64,000 nucleotides of DNA, from contig NC_056732.1 in assembly GCF_019279795.1 (NCBI RefSeq), positions 178,294,354 through 178,358,353 of the forward strand, written 5' to 3'. Position numbers and translations under genes: made by a program. The notes under the pieces are model-generated. The model saw only the letters and a program-made list of their open reading frames with translations, did not search any database and was not told the DNA's origin. This document shows positions 31,747-42,807 of the stretch, in pieces. The stretch is from Protopterus annectens. Taxonomy: Eukaryota > Chordata > Ceratodontiformes > Protopteridae. How positions within the stretch are numbered: the stretch's first letter is position 1; the number at the start of each line of letters is the position of its first letter.

Positions 31747-34575
31747 TCATTGGAAAACACTCCTGAGCACTGTGGAACCAAATGAAGCTCGTCCTCTAGA
31801 TGCCACATCTAATTTGTAGTGGGAAATGAAGGTGTGCGGGGAAGACCATGTAGCTGCAGCACAAATGTCACTAATAGCAAGCTTAGAATGAAATGCTATC
31901 GAAGTAGCCATAGCCCTTGTAGAATGAGCCTTGACAGGAGTGGTAAGCTCTTTGTTAGAATAAAAATAAGCTTGATTAATACAGTCTCTGATCCATTTGG
32001 CAATAGTGACCTTTGTGACCGCGTTGCCCAATCTGTTATCTGCAAAGGATACAAACAACTGATCTGTTTTCCTAGATTGTTTGGTCCTGTTTAAATAAAA
32101 ACGTAACTGTCTGTGGACATCTAGTGTGTGGAATATGAACTCCGCTTTGTTAGAGTATTTTGGGAAAAAAACTGGAAGCTCTAACGATTGCTGTAAGCAG
32201 AAAGTAGAACAAACTTTAGGGACAAAGGAAGGATTTGGTCTGAGGGACACTCTGTCTTTGTGAAAAACCAAGTAAGGGGGTTTTACTGACAAGGCTTGAA
32301 GCTCTGAAACTCTTCTGGCGGAAGTAATCGCCACCAGAAAAGCTGTCTTCCATGATAGAAACTTTAGATCACATGTAGCTGCCGGTTCAAAGGGGAAAGA
32401 AGTCAAGGCGCGTAACACTATATCGAGATCCCATGGAGGTGCAGGATGAGAAATCGGAGGTCTTAACAGAGCAGCACCTTTCAAGAAGATCTTACACAAT
32501 CTATTGCTCATTAAAGGTGGGGCTATGGATTCGTGAAAATTAGAAATTGCTGCCAATTGTACCTTGATGGTAGAAACTGAAGAGCCATGATTGAAAAGAG
32601 AAGTCAGAAATTTTAGTACTTCTGCCACAGGAATAGAAATGGGGTCCAGGCCCCGGAGTTGAGCCCAAATAGCAAATCTTTTCCATTTGCTAGAATACAG
32701 TTTCTTTGCAGCAGACTTATGGGCTGAAGATAATATGCGTACAACATCTGGATCTAATGTATGACTCCTGACTATCGTCAGAAGAGGAGGAGCCAAGCTG
32801 TCAATTTTAAGGTGTGTAGGGACTGGTGGAATAGTCCCGACTGATGAACCAGTAGGTCTGGGATCTGATTCAGGAACCAAGGACCCTCCAAGGCATGTTT
32901 CCGAAGATAGGGGAACCACACTTGACGAGGCCAGTAGTAAGGAGCAATTAAGATCATTTTGCTCCCCAAGAGAGATGCCTTTTGAATCACTCTGGGAAGG
33001 AGAGGAACTGGAGGGAAGGCATAAAAGCAAGCCGGTGGGCCAAGGATGGACTAATGCGTCCATGGGGCTCTCCCCCGGAGCCGGGGTTAGGGAGAAGAAT
33101 TCTTTGCACTTCGCATTCAGAGGAGTCACGAAGAGATCGCAACACGGAACTCCCCATTCGCTGAAAATCTGACTTGCCACTGTCATATTCAGAGACCATT
33201 CGTGAGGGGAGAGGATGGTCCTGCTCAATCTGTCGGCTATCACACTGGACTTGCCCGGTATGTGAGTAGCCACTAGGAATCGTTTGGTCGAGACTGCCCA
33301 TTCCCAAACTCTCATGGCTTCTCTGCAAAGAGGATAGGATCTGGTCCCTCCCTGTTTGTTCAGGTACCAAACAACTGACATGTTGTCTGAGTGAACAGCA
33401 ATTACACCCTGAGGGAGATAATCGTGAAGGGCTTGAAGGGACAGAAGTACTGCCCTCATTTCCAAGATGTTGATATGAAGCAAAGTCTCTTCCGGATGCC
33501 ATTTTCCTTGGACTGACCTGCCCAGGGAATGCCCCACCCACCCCGTCTGGGAGGCATCCGTGGTCAAAGTGGCCGCCGGAGGAGGTAGAACAAAGGGTCG
33601 TCCCTGATCCAAGTTGGAGGGCACTAGCCACCAGCGAAGGTCCCGTCTGCAAGATTCCGTGATCCATACAAGGTGACTGAGGGGAAGTTCCTGAAAGGAC
33701 CATTGAGCTGAGAGAAGCCACTGGAGAATTCTCATGTGCAACCTTGCCAAGGGGACTAGAAGAACCGTGGCGGACATGGATCCCAATAGCTGCAGGACCA
33801 TTCTGGCTGGGGCTTTGGATCTGGGAAGTAAGGCTCGAACTTGAGCCTGTATGGTTTGTATCCTGTCTGTAGGTAGATAGACTCGCATTTGGTTCGAGTC
33901 CATCTCTACCCCTATGAATCTTATTCGTTGAGATGGCCGCAACACAGACTTTGGCCAATTGAAGGTGATTCCAAGGGAATTGCCCAGTGATATAGTGGCT
34001 TGTAGGCTCCGCAGAAGTAGATGCTTGGAGGTGGCAGTTAGGAGCCAGTCGTCTAGATACGGAAACACCTGGAATCCTAGACTTCTCAGGTGAGCAGTCA
34101 CGACTGCCAAACACTTGGTGAACACCCTGGGGGCTGTGGTGAGACCAAAGGGCAGCGCACGGAACTGAAAATGACTGCCTCCTAGGCTGAAGCGCAGATG
34201 TCTTCTGGACGCTTGATGTACCATGATATGATAATAAGCGTCCTTGAGATCTATGGAGCACATCCAAACACCTTTCTTCAGCAATGGGAGAATGGTTTGT
34301 AGGGTGACCATTCGGAACTTGGACTTTCTGACTGAACGATTTAGGATGCTGAGATCCAAAATGGGCCTCAAGTCCCCGGTCTTTTTTGGCACCAAAAAGA
34401 ATCTTGAGTAAGTCCCTAATCCAATCTGGTCTGCGGGGACCGGTTGGATGACTCCTTTTTGCAGCAGCTTTGAAACTTCTGGGGCTGCGGTATCCCGTTG
34501 ACTGGGTGGCGGGTCCAGGAATTTTTTGGACTGAGGGGGGGGGGTGAGAGAATGGGATGGAGTAACCTCCGGCAA
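31747..34575 (-). CDS. RT-RNase H-tyrosine recombinase in one 942-codon frame (J2)
   Basis: One stop-free frame covers RT (GTYSRFFLVPKKTGDLRPI, DLKDAYYHIMVHQ, YLDDWLL with YLDD at 34048-34059), RH (TTDASQTGWVGHS, LHINILEMRAV, VHSDNMSVVWYLNKQGG, IADRLSR) and YR (SAARRVSEL box near 32312, AHSTRAMATS with His at 31925-31927 and Arg at 31916-31918, SHYKLDV with Tyr at 31816-31818). In J1 the RT-RH and YR frames are separate and overlap. J2 has one extra base at about 33023-33026, which fuses them and replaces the RH C-terminal block, now only in 32778-32990. There is no ATG at the start (the first codon is TTG), and the RT leader upstream is in another frame beyond a G-run at 34532-34540. Confidence 0.85.
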   Translation of the reverse strand: MPEVTPSHSLTPPPQSKKFLDPPPSQRDTAAPEVSKLLQKGVIQPVPADQIGLGTYSRFFLVPKKTGDLRPILDLSILNRSVRKSKFRMVTLQTILPLLKKGVWMCSIDLKDAYYHIMVHQASRRHLRFSLGGSHFQFRALPFGLTTAPRVFTKCLAVVTAHLRSLGFQVFPYLDDWLLTATSKHLLLRSLQATISLGNSLGITFNWPKSVLRPSQRIRFIGVEMDSNQMRVYLPTDRIQTIQAQVRALLPRSKAPARMVLQLLGSMSATVLLVPLARLHMRILQWLLSAQWSFQELPLSHLVWITESCRRDLRWWLVPSNLDQGRPFVLPPPAATLTTDASQTGWVGHSLGRSVQGKWHPEETLLHINILEMRAVLLSLQALHDYLPQGVIAVHSDNMSVVWYLNKQGGTRSYPLCREAMRVWEWAVSTKRFLVATHIPGKSSVIADRLSRTILSPHEWSLNMTVASQIFSEWGVPCCDLFVTPLNAKCKEFFSLTPAPGESPMDALVHPWPTGLLLCLPSSSSPSQSDSKGISLGEQNDLNCSLLLASSSVVPLSSETCLGGSLVPESDPRPTGSSVGTIPPVPTHLKIDSLAPPLLTIVRSHTLDPDVVRILSSAHKSAAKKLYSSKWKRFAIWAQLRGLDPISIPVAEVLKFLTSLFNHGSSVSTIKVQLAAISNFHESIAPPLMSNRLCKIFLKGAALLRPPISHPAPPWDLDIVLRALTSFPFEPAATCDLKFLSWKTAFLVAITSARRVSELQALSVKPPYLVFHKDRVSLRPNPSFVPKVCSTFCLQQSLELPVFFPKYSNKAEFIFHTLDVHRQLRFYLNRTKQSRKTDQLFVSFADNRLGNAVTKVTIAKWIRDCINQAYFYSNKELTTPVKAHSTRAMATSIAFHSKLAISDICAAATWSSPHTFISHYKLDVASRGRASFGSTVLRSVFQ

Positions 34576-34679
34576 TAATCCGAAGCACCCATCGGTCCTG
34601 AGTGATCCCTTCCCAGGCCTTTAGGTGCTTCAAGAAACGACCCCCGACTGGCTCCGGAGCAGCACAGCCGGGCAATCCC

Positions 34680-36999
34680 TCAGGGACTATGAAAGGCTGA
34701 AGAGCCACGAAAGGACTCGCAGTCTCCAGCGTTGCGAGGACCTCTGCCGCCTCTGGGACGGCATCTTCCGGAAGAATTTCCCCCTCCTCTGCCTCTGGAA
34801 GGGGAACCCTCCTGCTGAGAGGGGTAAGGCTTCTGAGATCTCTGAACCACATTTTCCCTCCTCTTTAGCCTTGGGATAAGGCCGAAGGGAGTGGAAAATC
34901 GTGCCCTGACAGTCAGAGTCTTACCCTCCTGTTCACAGCGGGTTAGAGTGTCTTTTACCTTGGGTCCAAACAGGGAGGACCCATCAAAGGGGGCGTCGGC
35001 AAATGAAGACTTAAAGGCCTCCGCGAAATGACACAGGCGGAGCCAGGCTTGTCTCTGTAGAGCAATGCCCGCACCTGCCGCTCTACTCGCCCCTTCGGCC
35101 GCATAAGAAATGAGCCTCATGGATGAGTTCGAAATAGACGACATTGTAGCCAGCTGAGAGCCAACCGTCTGGGCCAGCTCCTCAGGCAGGTTACCCAAGA
35201 GGGTATCGGATAGCTCCTTAATCAGATCCCTCTGAAATCTGGTAAAGTGCGTAAGGTAGTTCAAGGACCTCAGTGTAAAGGCCGCTGAACTGAGGGTGCG
35301 CTCGTGCCGATCCATGCTCCTAGACTCCTTATTAGGAGGATGGACGGACGTAGAAGCCTCTGCTACATCTTGCTGGGTAGCAGATGCCACCACCAAAGCA
35401 TCTACAGCCACACCTTTAGTTAGGAACTCTGTATCAGGGGGTGCCGAGAGAAATTTGTTCGGACGAACAGGCACCGGTTCCACAGAGTCTGGGTGTTCCC
35501 ACGCCCTTCGACAGATCAAATCCAAGAGCTCGTCAAAGGGCGGAGACACCCAGGAGGCGGAGGGCTGAGCCCCGAAGGCCTTCAGGAACACAGACTCATC
35601 AGCAGAGGGAGGTTTGGACTGCCAGCCGCCTCGTTGTTTTAGGGCTTCCAGGATGTCTGCAAAGGAGACATCATCCGAGGACGACTTGGGGGACCCCTCT
35701 GCATCATCGAGATCAGTGTCGGATGTCAGAGACTCATCAGGGGAGTCAACGTGCTTCCTCTTGCACGATCTCTTCCTGGGGGGTTCTTCCGAAGAGGCTT
35801 CAGAAGGACCTCCAGGAGGGGGAGAAACCCCAGCGGGGGTAACCTGAGGCCCAGGGCTCCGCTGTCTAAGGACAGGGGGACTGCCAACGACCCAGTCTCT
35901 GTATGCAGGGAAGGAGCTGGGGAAACCGTGGAGGTAGCCAAGGAAGATTTGGCTAAAGCACTCCTCATAGCCCTGAAGGCGGGACCACCAGAATCCTGGG
36001 AGGGTCCCACCTCCGTGGCCACGACAGTGGACGGCACTCCCGCCACCGACGCACCAAGAGGGAGACTTGGAACCGAAAGCATCAATCCCGAAGCCTCCCC
36101 CCCATGGCCGAAGGAAGAAGTCCGTGTACTGAACTCAGACCCAAGAGCTGGAGTTGGAGCAAGGGTCGGGCCCGACCCTAACACCTCCACAGGTTCCACC
36201 AGCATCGGCTCCAACGGTGCCGAAGCTGTTGGAGGAGGAACCACAGTAGGGGAGTGGACCATCGGCTCCAAAGCCAAATGGGCTGGAGCCGAAACTAGCT
36301 TTTGGAACACCGGAGACTGGAAGAGTCGAAGGAGCACCCTGTCGATGTCCGAATCAGACATCTTGGATGATCTAGAGGATACCGATCAGGCCCGAACCGA
36401 TTTCTCCATCGGCTCCGAAGGGCTCGGGGACCGGCTCCGAATGGACTCAACAACTATCGGCTCCGAGGAAGGTTTCAAGGAAATTTCCCTCGGTGCCGAT
36501 AAGGACTTCGGCTCCGAGGGGGAAGAGTCTGAGCCGGTAACCCTTATCGGCTCCAATATCAGTGGAGCCGATGAGGGTGACCCGCCTCTCAATGCCCCAG
36601 ACCTCGGCTCCGAAACCAGAGGGGTCGAGGCTGGAGGTATTGAGGCAGACCGTTCCGACCTCGGCTCCGAAGTCTGTGGAGCCGATGGAGAAGTCTGCTT
36701 AACTTTTTTAGCGGTCGGTTCCGACTGACTGGTCGGAGCCGACGCTTTCTTATTTTAGAAGGAGACAGAGAGGAAGATAAAGCCTCCTCGAAGGAAGGCT
36801 TGATTAATCCCTTGAGGATTAATTTGTTCTTCCTCTCCTGGAGTACCCTAGAAGAGAACGCGTGGCAGACACTACACGACTCTTGTAGGTGCTTGGCACC
36901 TAAGCAATAGACGCACGAGGAGTGGTCGTCCGTTATGGACATTTTAAAACCACACCTCGTGCATTTCTTAAACCCGGAGGGTTTGTGTTCTTTAGACAT
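34680..36999 (-). pseudogene. Gag of J2, full length but frameshifted
   Basis: ATG at 36999-36997. The zinc cluster is CTRCG, HSSCVYCLG, CSVCH. A Lys/Ser-rich stretch follows, then a long Ser/Pro/Glu region built over many GGCTCCGA repeats (36180-36760). The conserved helical region is in 34680-35591: SWVSPPFDELLDLICRRAW, NKESRSMDRH, RSLNYLTHFTRFQRDL, the AAEGASRAAG block, then TRCEQEGKTL. The basic Gly/Arg tail follows. At least three frame changes (about 36590, 35730-35900, 34915) break it. Confidence 0.8.
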
Positions 37000-37087
37000 G
37001 ACTGTTTTACCACAGAACCTATCTAAGAGACAAAAAAACACTAAACTAGACAAGGTACAGTTACATCCAACAACTTTAACAAAATTT

Positions 37088-37119
37088 CTTCTTTTTTTTT
37101 TTTTTTTTTTTTTTTTAAA
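37088..37119. repeat. Oligo-T tract upstream of J2 gag
   Basis: About 30 T on the plus strand, so an A tract in the 5' untranslated part of the minus-strand transcript. J1 has a shorter one at 42293-42310, so it is a family feature. Confidence 0.9.
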
Positions 37120-37439
37120 CTAAGCACTAAACAGTTTAACAGACAGAAAAGAGACAGAGAGTCAAGACCCTCTAACTTAAACGGGTACTTGACCCAAGAG
37201 AAATACACAAGCAGCAAAGCAACAGGGGAAGGCCCCTCTAACTCAAACGGGAAACCTTCCCTGACTAAAAAAATCACGAATTTTCCAACAAAAATTCACC
37301 AATCACACTAATATATCGACAATAGCTGTTAAAACAGCTTTTGGGTTCAAAGAAAGGAAATTTGTGACAGGAAAAAGCCTAAATAAATAGTACTTAGCCC
37401 AGCCAAGTTGAGACCACGTCTAAGCTTGTTAGCGGCAAA

Positions 37440-37595
37440 CGAGATCTGGGGGATTAGTGGTGGTGCATCCTGGGATAAAGATAGCTCAGCCAATAAGAGG
37501 CCTCGCTCTATAGCATAAGCGTGCCGAGTCGGAGCCAAGGGATCGGCTCCGAACCCATCAGTACAGAATGTAGGCGAGATAGGATCACATAACAT
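37440..37595. repeat. Right ITR of J2
   Basis: Inverted copy of 31328-31470 without the 30-nt extension. It contains AGCCAATAAGAGGC (CCAAT box) and GTGCCGAGTCGGAGCC, and ends GATCACATAACAT. Confidence 0.87.
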
Positions 37596-38588
37596 CCTTC
37601 TGGCAGAAGTAATCGCCACCAGAAAGGCAGTTTTCCACGATAGAAATTTTAAATCACATGTTGCTGCCGGTTCGAAGGGGGAGGAAGTTAAGGAGCGTAA
37701 TACCACATCGAGATCCCATGGAGGAGTAGGATGAGAAATCGGAGGTCTTAAAAGCGCAGCACCTTTCAAGAAGGTCTTACATAATCTGTTGCTCATTAAA
37801 GGTGGGTTTATAGATTCGTGAAAATTGGAAATAGCTGCCAATTGAACCTTAATGGTTGAGACTAAAGAGCCTTGATTGAAAAGGGAGGTTAGAAATTTCA
37901 GTACTTCTGATACGGGAATAGTGATGGGATCCAGACCCCGGAGTTGAGCCCAAATAGCAAATCTTTTCCATTTGCTAGAATACAATTTCTTTGTAGCAGA
38001 CTTGTGGGCCGAGGATAAAATGTGTACAACTTCCGGGTCCAAGGTATGATTCCTGACTATAGTCGGAAGAGGAGGAGCCAAGCCATCAATTTTAAGGTGT
38101 GCAGGGACTGGTGGACAAGTCCCGACTGATGAACCAATAAGTCTGGGATCTGATCCAGGAACCATGGACCTTCCAGTGCATATTTCCGAAGATAGGGGAA
38201 CCATACCTGACGAGGCCAGTAAGGAGCAACTAAGATCATTTTGCTCCCAAAGAGAGACGCCTTTTGGATCACCCTGGGAAGGAGAAGAACTGGAGGAAAA
38301 GCATACAGCAAGCAGGTGGGCCACGGACGGGCTAGTGCGTCCATAGGGCTCTTCCCCGGAGCCGGGGTGAGGGAGAAGAACTTTTTGCACTTCGCATTTA
38401 GCAGAGTCGCGAAGAGGTCGCAACACGGAACTCCCCATTTGCTGAAAATCTGATTTGCAACTGTAATGTTCAGACACCACTCGTGTTGAGAGAGGATAGT
38501 TCTGCTCAGTCTGTCGGCTATCACATTGGATTTGCCCGGGATATGAGTCGCCACTAGAAAGCGTTTGGTCGACACTGCCCATTCCCAA
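37596..38588 (-). pseudogene. YR N-terminal half of J1, with leader overlapping RNase H
   Basis: A single frame (37596-38588) runs from the alternate frame over RH (near GMGSVDQTLSSGDSYPG) through the Ser-rich leader (SSSSPSQGDPKG) into the YR core (SATKKLYSSKWKRFAIW, STIKVQLAAISNFHESI, PPWDLDVVLRSLTSSPFEPAAT, ITSARR). It shows directly that the YR frame continues upstream into RH in family beta. Interrupted at box I by J2. Confidence 0.88.
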
Positions 38589-39880
38589 ACTCTAATGGCC
38601 TCTCTGCAAAGGGGGTAGGATCTGGTCCCTCCCTGTTTGTTCAGGTACCAGACAACTGACATGCTGTCGGAGTGAACGGCAATTATGCCCTGAGGGAGGT
38701 AATCGTGAAGGGCTTGAAGGGACAGAAGCACCGCTCTCATTTCTAGGATGTTGATATGAAGTAGGGTCTCTTCCGAATGCCATTTGCCTTGGACTGACCT
38801 GCCCAGGGAATGCCCCCCCCACCCCATCTGGGAGGCGTCCGTAGTCAAAGTGGCCACAGGAGGAGGTGGAACAAAGGGTCGTCCCTGATCCAGATTGGAG
38901 GGCACCAGCCACCAGCGAAGGTCCCATTTGCAGGTTTCCGTGATCCATATGAGGTGACAGAGGGAGATTCTGAAAGGACCACTGAGTTGAAAGAAGCCAC
39001 TGGAGAATTCTCATGTGCAACCTTGCTAGGGGAACTAGAAGAACCGTGGCGGACATGGATCCCAATAGCTGCAGGACCATTCTGGCTGGGGCTTTGGATC
39101 CGGGAAGTAAGGCTTGAACTTGAGCCTGTATGGTTTGTATCCTGTCTGTAGGTAGATAGACCCGCATTCGGTTTGAGTCTCTCTCTACTCCGATGAATCT
39201 TATGCGTTGAGATGGCAGCAACACAGACTTTGGCCAATTGAAGGTGATTCCAAGGGAATTGCCCAGTGATATCATGGCTTGTAGGCTCCGCAATAGTAGA
39301 TGCTTGGAGGTGGCAGTTAGGAGCCAGTCGTCTAGATACGGAAACACCTGGAATCCTAGACTTCTCAGGTGAGCAGTCACGACCGCCAAACATTTGGTGA
39401 ACACCCTGGGGGCTGTGGTGAGACCAAAGGGCAGCGTGCGGAACTGAAAATGACTGCCTCCTAGGCTGAAGCGCAGATGTCTCCTGGACGCTTGATGTAC
39501 CATGATATGGTAATAAGCCCTTGAGATCTATGGAGCACATCCAAACACCTTTCTCCAGCAGTGGGAGAATGGATTGTAGGGTGACCATTGAACTTGGACT
39601 TTTGACTGAACGGTTTAGAATGCTGAGATCCAAAATGGGCCTCAAGTCCCCGGTCTTTTTGGCACCAAAAGAATCTTGAGTAAGTCCCTAATCCGATCTG
39701 GTCTGCGGGGACCGGTTGGATGTTTGCAGCAGCTTTGAAACTTCTGAGGCTGCAGTTTCCCATTGACTGGGTGGCGGGTCCGGGATTTTTTTGGACTGAG
39801 GTGGAGAGTAAGAGAAAGGGATGGCGTAACCTCCGGCGATAATTGAAGCACCCATCGGTCCTGAGTGATACCTTCCCAGG
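38057..39880 (-). pseudogene. RT-RNase H of J1, two frameshifts
   Basis: 38592-39503 gives RT from VHQASRRHLRFSLGG through FPYLDDWLL. 38057-38905 gives RH with TTDASQMGWGGHS, LHINILEMRAV, VHSDSMSVVWYLNKQGG (Ser for Asn after Asp), IADRLSR and the C-terminal MILVAPYWPRQVWFPYL block, intact to its stop at 38057. Frameshifts are near 38820-38950 (C-run, AGAGGGAGATTC) and 39515-39600 (bases missing in GTCCTTGAGATC and GGAACTTGG). The RT leader is at 39640-39880. Confidence 0.85.
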
Positions 39881-39938
39881 CTTTAGGTGCCTCGAAACGA
39901 CCCCGACTGGCTCCGGAGCTGCACAGTCGGGCAATCCC

Positions 39939-42238
39939 TCAGGGACTGTGAAAGGCTGAAGAGCCACAAAAGGACTCGCGGTCTCCAGTGTTGCGAGGGC
40001 CTCTGCCGCCTCTGGGACGGCGTCTTCCAGAAGAATTTCCCCCTCCCCTGCCTCTAGAAGGGGGATCGTCCTGCTGTGAGGGGTAAGACTTCTGAGATCT
40101 ACAGAACCACATTTTACCTCCTCTTTTAGCCTTGGGGTAAGGCCGAAAGGGAGTGGAAAATCGTGCACCTACGGCAGTCAAAGTCTTACCTTCTTGCTCG
40201 CAGCGGGTCAGTGTGTCCTTTACCTTGGGTCCAAACAAAGAGGACCCATCAAAGGGGGCGTCGGCAAAGGAAGCCTTAAAGGCCTCCGCGAAATGACACA
40301 GGCGGAGCCAGGCTTGCCTTTGTAGAGCAATGCCTGTACCCGCCGCTCTACTCGCCCCTTCCGCCGCATAAGAAATGAGCCTCATGGATGAGTTTGATAT
40401 GTACGACAGCGTAGCCAGCTGAGAGCCAACCGTCTGGGCCAGCTGCTCAGGCAGGTTACCCAAGAGGGTATCGGAAAGTTCTTTAATCAGAGCCCTCTGA
40501 AATCTGGTAAAGTGCGTAAGATAGTTCAAGGACCTTAATGTAAAGGCCGCTGAACTTAGGGTGCGCTTACCATACCGATCCATGCTCCTAGACTCCTTAT
40601 TAGGAGGATGGACGGACGTCGAAGCCTCTGCTACATATTGCTGGGTAGCAGATGCCACCACCAAAGCATCTACAGCCACACCTTTCGTCAGAAACTCTTT
40701 TTCCGGGGGTGCTGACAGGAACTTATTAGGACGAGCAGGCACCGGTTCCACAGAGTCTGGGTGTTCCCACGCCCTTCGACAGATCAAATCCAAGAGCTCG
40801 TCGAAGGGCGGAGACACCCAGGAGGCGGAGGGCTGAGCCCCGAAGGCCTTAAGGAACACCGACTCATCAGCAGAAGGGGGTTTGGATTGCCAGCCGCCTC
40901 GTTGTTTAAGGGCTTCCAGGATGTCTGCAAAGGAGATATCATCTGAGGACGACTTAGGGGACCCCTCTGCATCATCGTGATCAGTGTCTGATGTAAGAGA
41001 CTCATCAGGGGAGTCAACGTGCTTCCTCTTGCACGACCTTTTCCTGGGGGGTTCCTCCGAAGAAGCTTCAGAGGGACCTCCAGGAGGGGGGGAACCCCCA
41101 GTGGGGGTAACCTCAGGCCCCGGGGCTCCGCTGTCTAAGGACAGGGGGACTGCCAAAGACCCAGTCTCAGTATGCAGGGAAGGAGCTGGGGAGACCGTGG
41201 AGGTAGCCAAGGAAGATTTGGCTAACGCACTCCTCATGGCCCTGAAGGCGGGACCACCAGAATCCTGGGAAGGTCCCACGTCCGTGGCCCGCAGCCGACG
41301 CACCGAGAGGAAGGCTTGGGACCAAAAATATCAGTCCCGAAGCGTCCCCCCTGGGGTCGACAGAAGAAGTCTGCGTACCGAACTCAGACTCAAGAGCCGG
41401 AGTTGGAGTAAGGGTCGGGCCCGACCCGAAAATCTCCACCAGCACCGGCTCCAACGGTGCCGAGGCTGTTGGAGGAGGAACCATAATAGCAGGGTGGACC
41501 ATCGGCTCCGAAGCCGAATGGGCTGGAGCCGAAACTAACTTTTGAAACACCGGAGACTGGAAAAGTCTTAGGAGCACCCTGTCGATGTCCAAATCAGACA
41601 TCTTGGAGAATCTAGATGACACCGATCGGGTCCGAACCGATTTCTCCATCGGCTCCATAGGACTAGGGGACCGGCTCCGAATGGATTCGACCACTATCGG
41701 TTCCGAGGGAGATCTCAAAACAATTTCCCTCGGTGCTGAGGAGGGCTTCGGCGCCGAAGGGGAAGAGTCTGAGTCGGCAATCCTCATCGGCTCCAAAATC
41801 AGTGGAGCCGATGAAGGCGACTCGCCTCTCGATGCCCCAGTCCTCGGCTCCGAAACCAGAGGGGTCGAGACTGGAGGCATCGAGGCAGACCGTTCCGCCC
41901 TCGGCTCCAGTCCGTGGAGCCGATGGAGAAGCCTGCCTAGGTTTTTTGGCAGTCGGTTCCAACAGACTGGTCGGAGCCGACGCTTTTTTCTTCTTCGTAG
42001 GAGAGGAAGAGGAAGATAAAGCCTCCTCGAAGGAGGGCTTAATCAGACCTTTTAATATTAATTTATTCTTCCTCTCCTGGAGGACTCTAGCAGAAAAGGC
42101 GTGACACCCGCTACAGGACTCTTGTAGGTGCTTGGCGCCTAAACAATAAACGCACGAGGAGTGGTAGTCCGTTATGGACATTTTGTAACCACACCTCGCG
42201 CACTTTTTAAACCCAGAGGGTCTATGTTCTTTAGACAT
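39939..42238 (-). pseudogene. Gag of J1, two large open pieces
   Basis: ATG at 42238-42236, zinc cluster CARCG, HSSCVYCLG, CSGCH, then KKKKASAP and a Ser/Pro/Glu stretch over GGCTCCGA repeats (41430-41970). The C-terminal 454-codon frame (39939-41303) is uninterrupted: PPRKRSCKRKHVDSP, SFADILEALKQRGGW, SWVSPPFDELLDL, the helical block, GKTLTAVGARFSTPF, GKMWF and the Gly/Arg tail. Frame changes near 41300-41450 and 41750 separate the halves. It is the best-preserved beta gag. Confidence 0.83.
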
Positions 42239-42639
42239 GCTGACTAAGAAACAAGATTTTACCACAAAGAAGTGAAAACTAAGTAAGTTAAGTTTTTTTT
42301 TTTTTTTTAGACAAAACACAATGTCAGAAACAATACACAATCTAGTACCACAAACACTGAAAATGAGGGTCAAGACCCTCTAACTTAAGCAGGTACTTGA
42401 CCTCCTGGAAACACAAAAAACGCTAGATAGTAATAGGGGAAGGCCCCTCTAACTTAAACGGGAAACCTTCCCTTAACAAAAAAACACAATTTTCCTCAAC
42501 AAAATTTTTGCAAACACACTCGTACAACAACAATAGCTGTTAAAACAGCTTTTGGGTTCAAAATAGCAAAATTCCTGACAGGAAAAGTCTGAATAAAACA
42601 GTACTTAGCCCAGCCAAGTTTGAGACCACGTCCTAGCTT

Positions 42640-42807
42640 GTAAGCGGCAAACGAGATCTGGGGGATTAGTGGTGGTGCATCCTGGGATGAGAAATAGCTC
42701 AGCCAATAAGAGGCCTCGCTCTATAGCATAGCGTGCCAAGTCGGAGCCGAGGGATCAGCTCCGAGCCCATCAGTACTGAATGTAGGCGAGATAGGATCAC
42801 ATAACAT
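42640..42807. repeat. Right ITR of J1
   Basis: Inverted copy of the J1 left ITR minus the extension, with AGCCAATAAGAGGC and GTCGGAGCCGAGGG, ending ATAACAT. Confidence 0.88.

Larger units (their letters stand above)
31298..37595 (-). mobile_element. DIRS element J2 (family beta), full length, about 6.3 kb
   Basis: Complete beta element inside the YR gene of J1: left ITR (31298-31500), ICR (31600-31730, junction 31672/31673), YR, RT-RH, gag, 5' untranslated region with an oligo-T run, right ITR ending ATAACAT at 37595. It is the third level of nesting (H, J1, J2). Confidence 0.93.
37596..42807 (-). mobile_element. DIRS element J1 (family beta), right part
   Basis: Remainder of J1 after J2: YR N-terminal half, RT-RH, gag, right ITR (42640-42807). 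It ends ATAACAT at 42807, after which the RT of H resumes. Confidence 0.92.

Noticed and set aside
31747..34575. Deliberate RT-YR fusion as a new protein class
   Set aside because: The fusion depends on a single extra base absent in sister J1, so it is kept only as an observation.
35751..36728. 325-codon plus-strand reading frame
   Set aside because: Exactly antisense to J2 gag and sustained by its GC-rich repeated word; no family resemblance.
37088..37119. Poly-A tail of a retrogene
   Set aside because: Lies in the 5' untranslated part of J2, with a shorter counterpart in J1; not at an element end.
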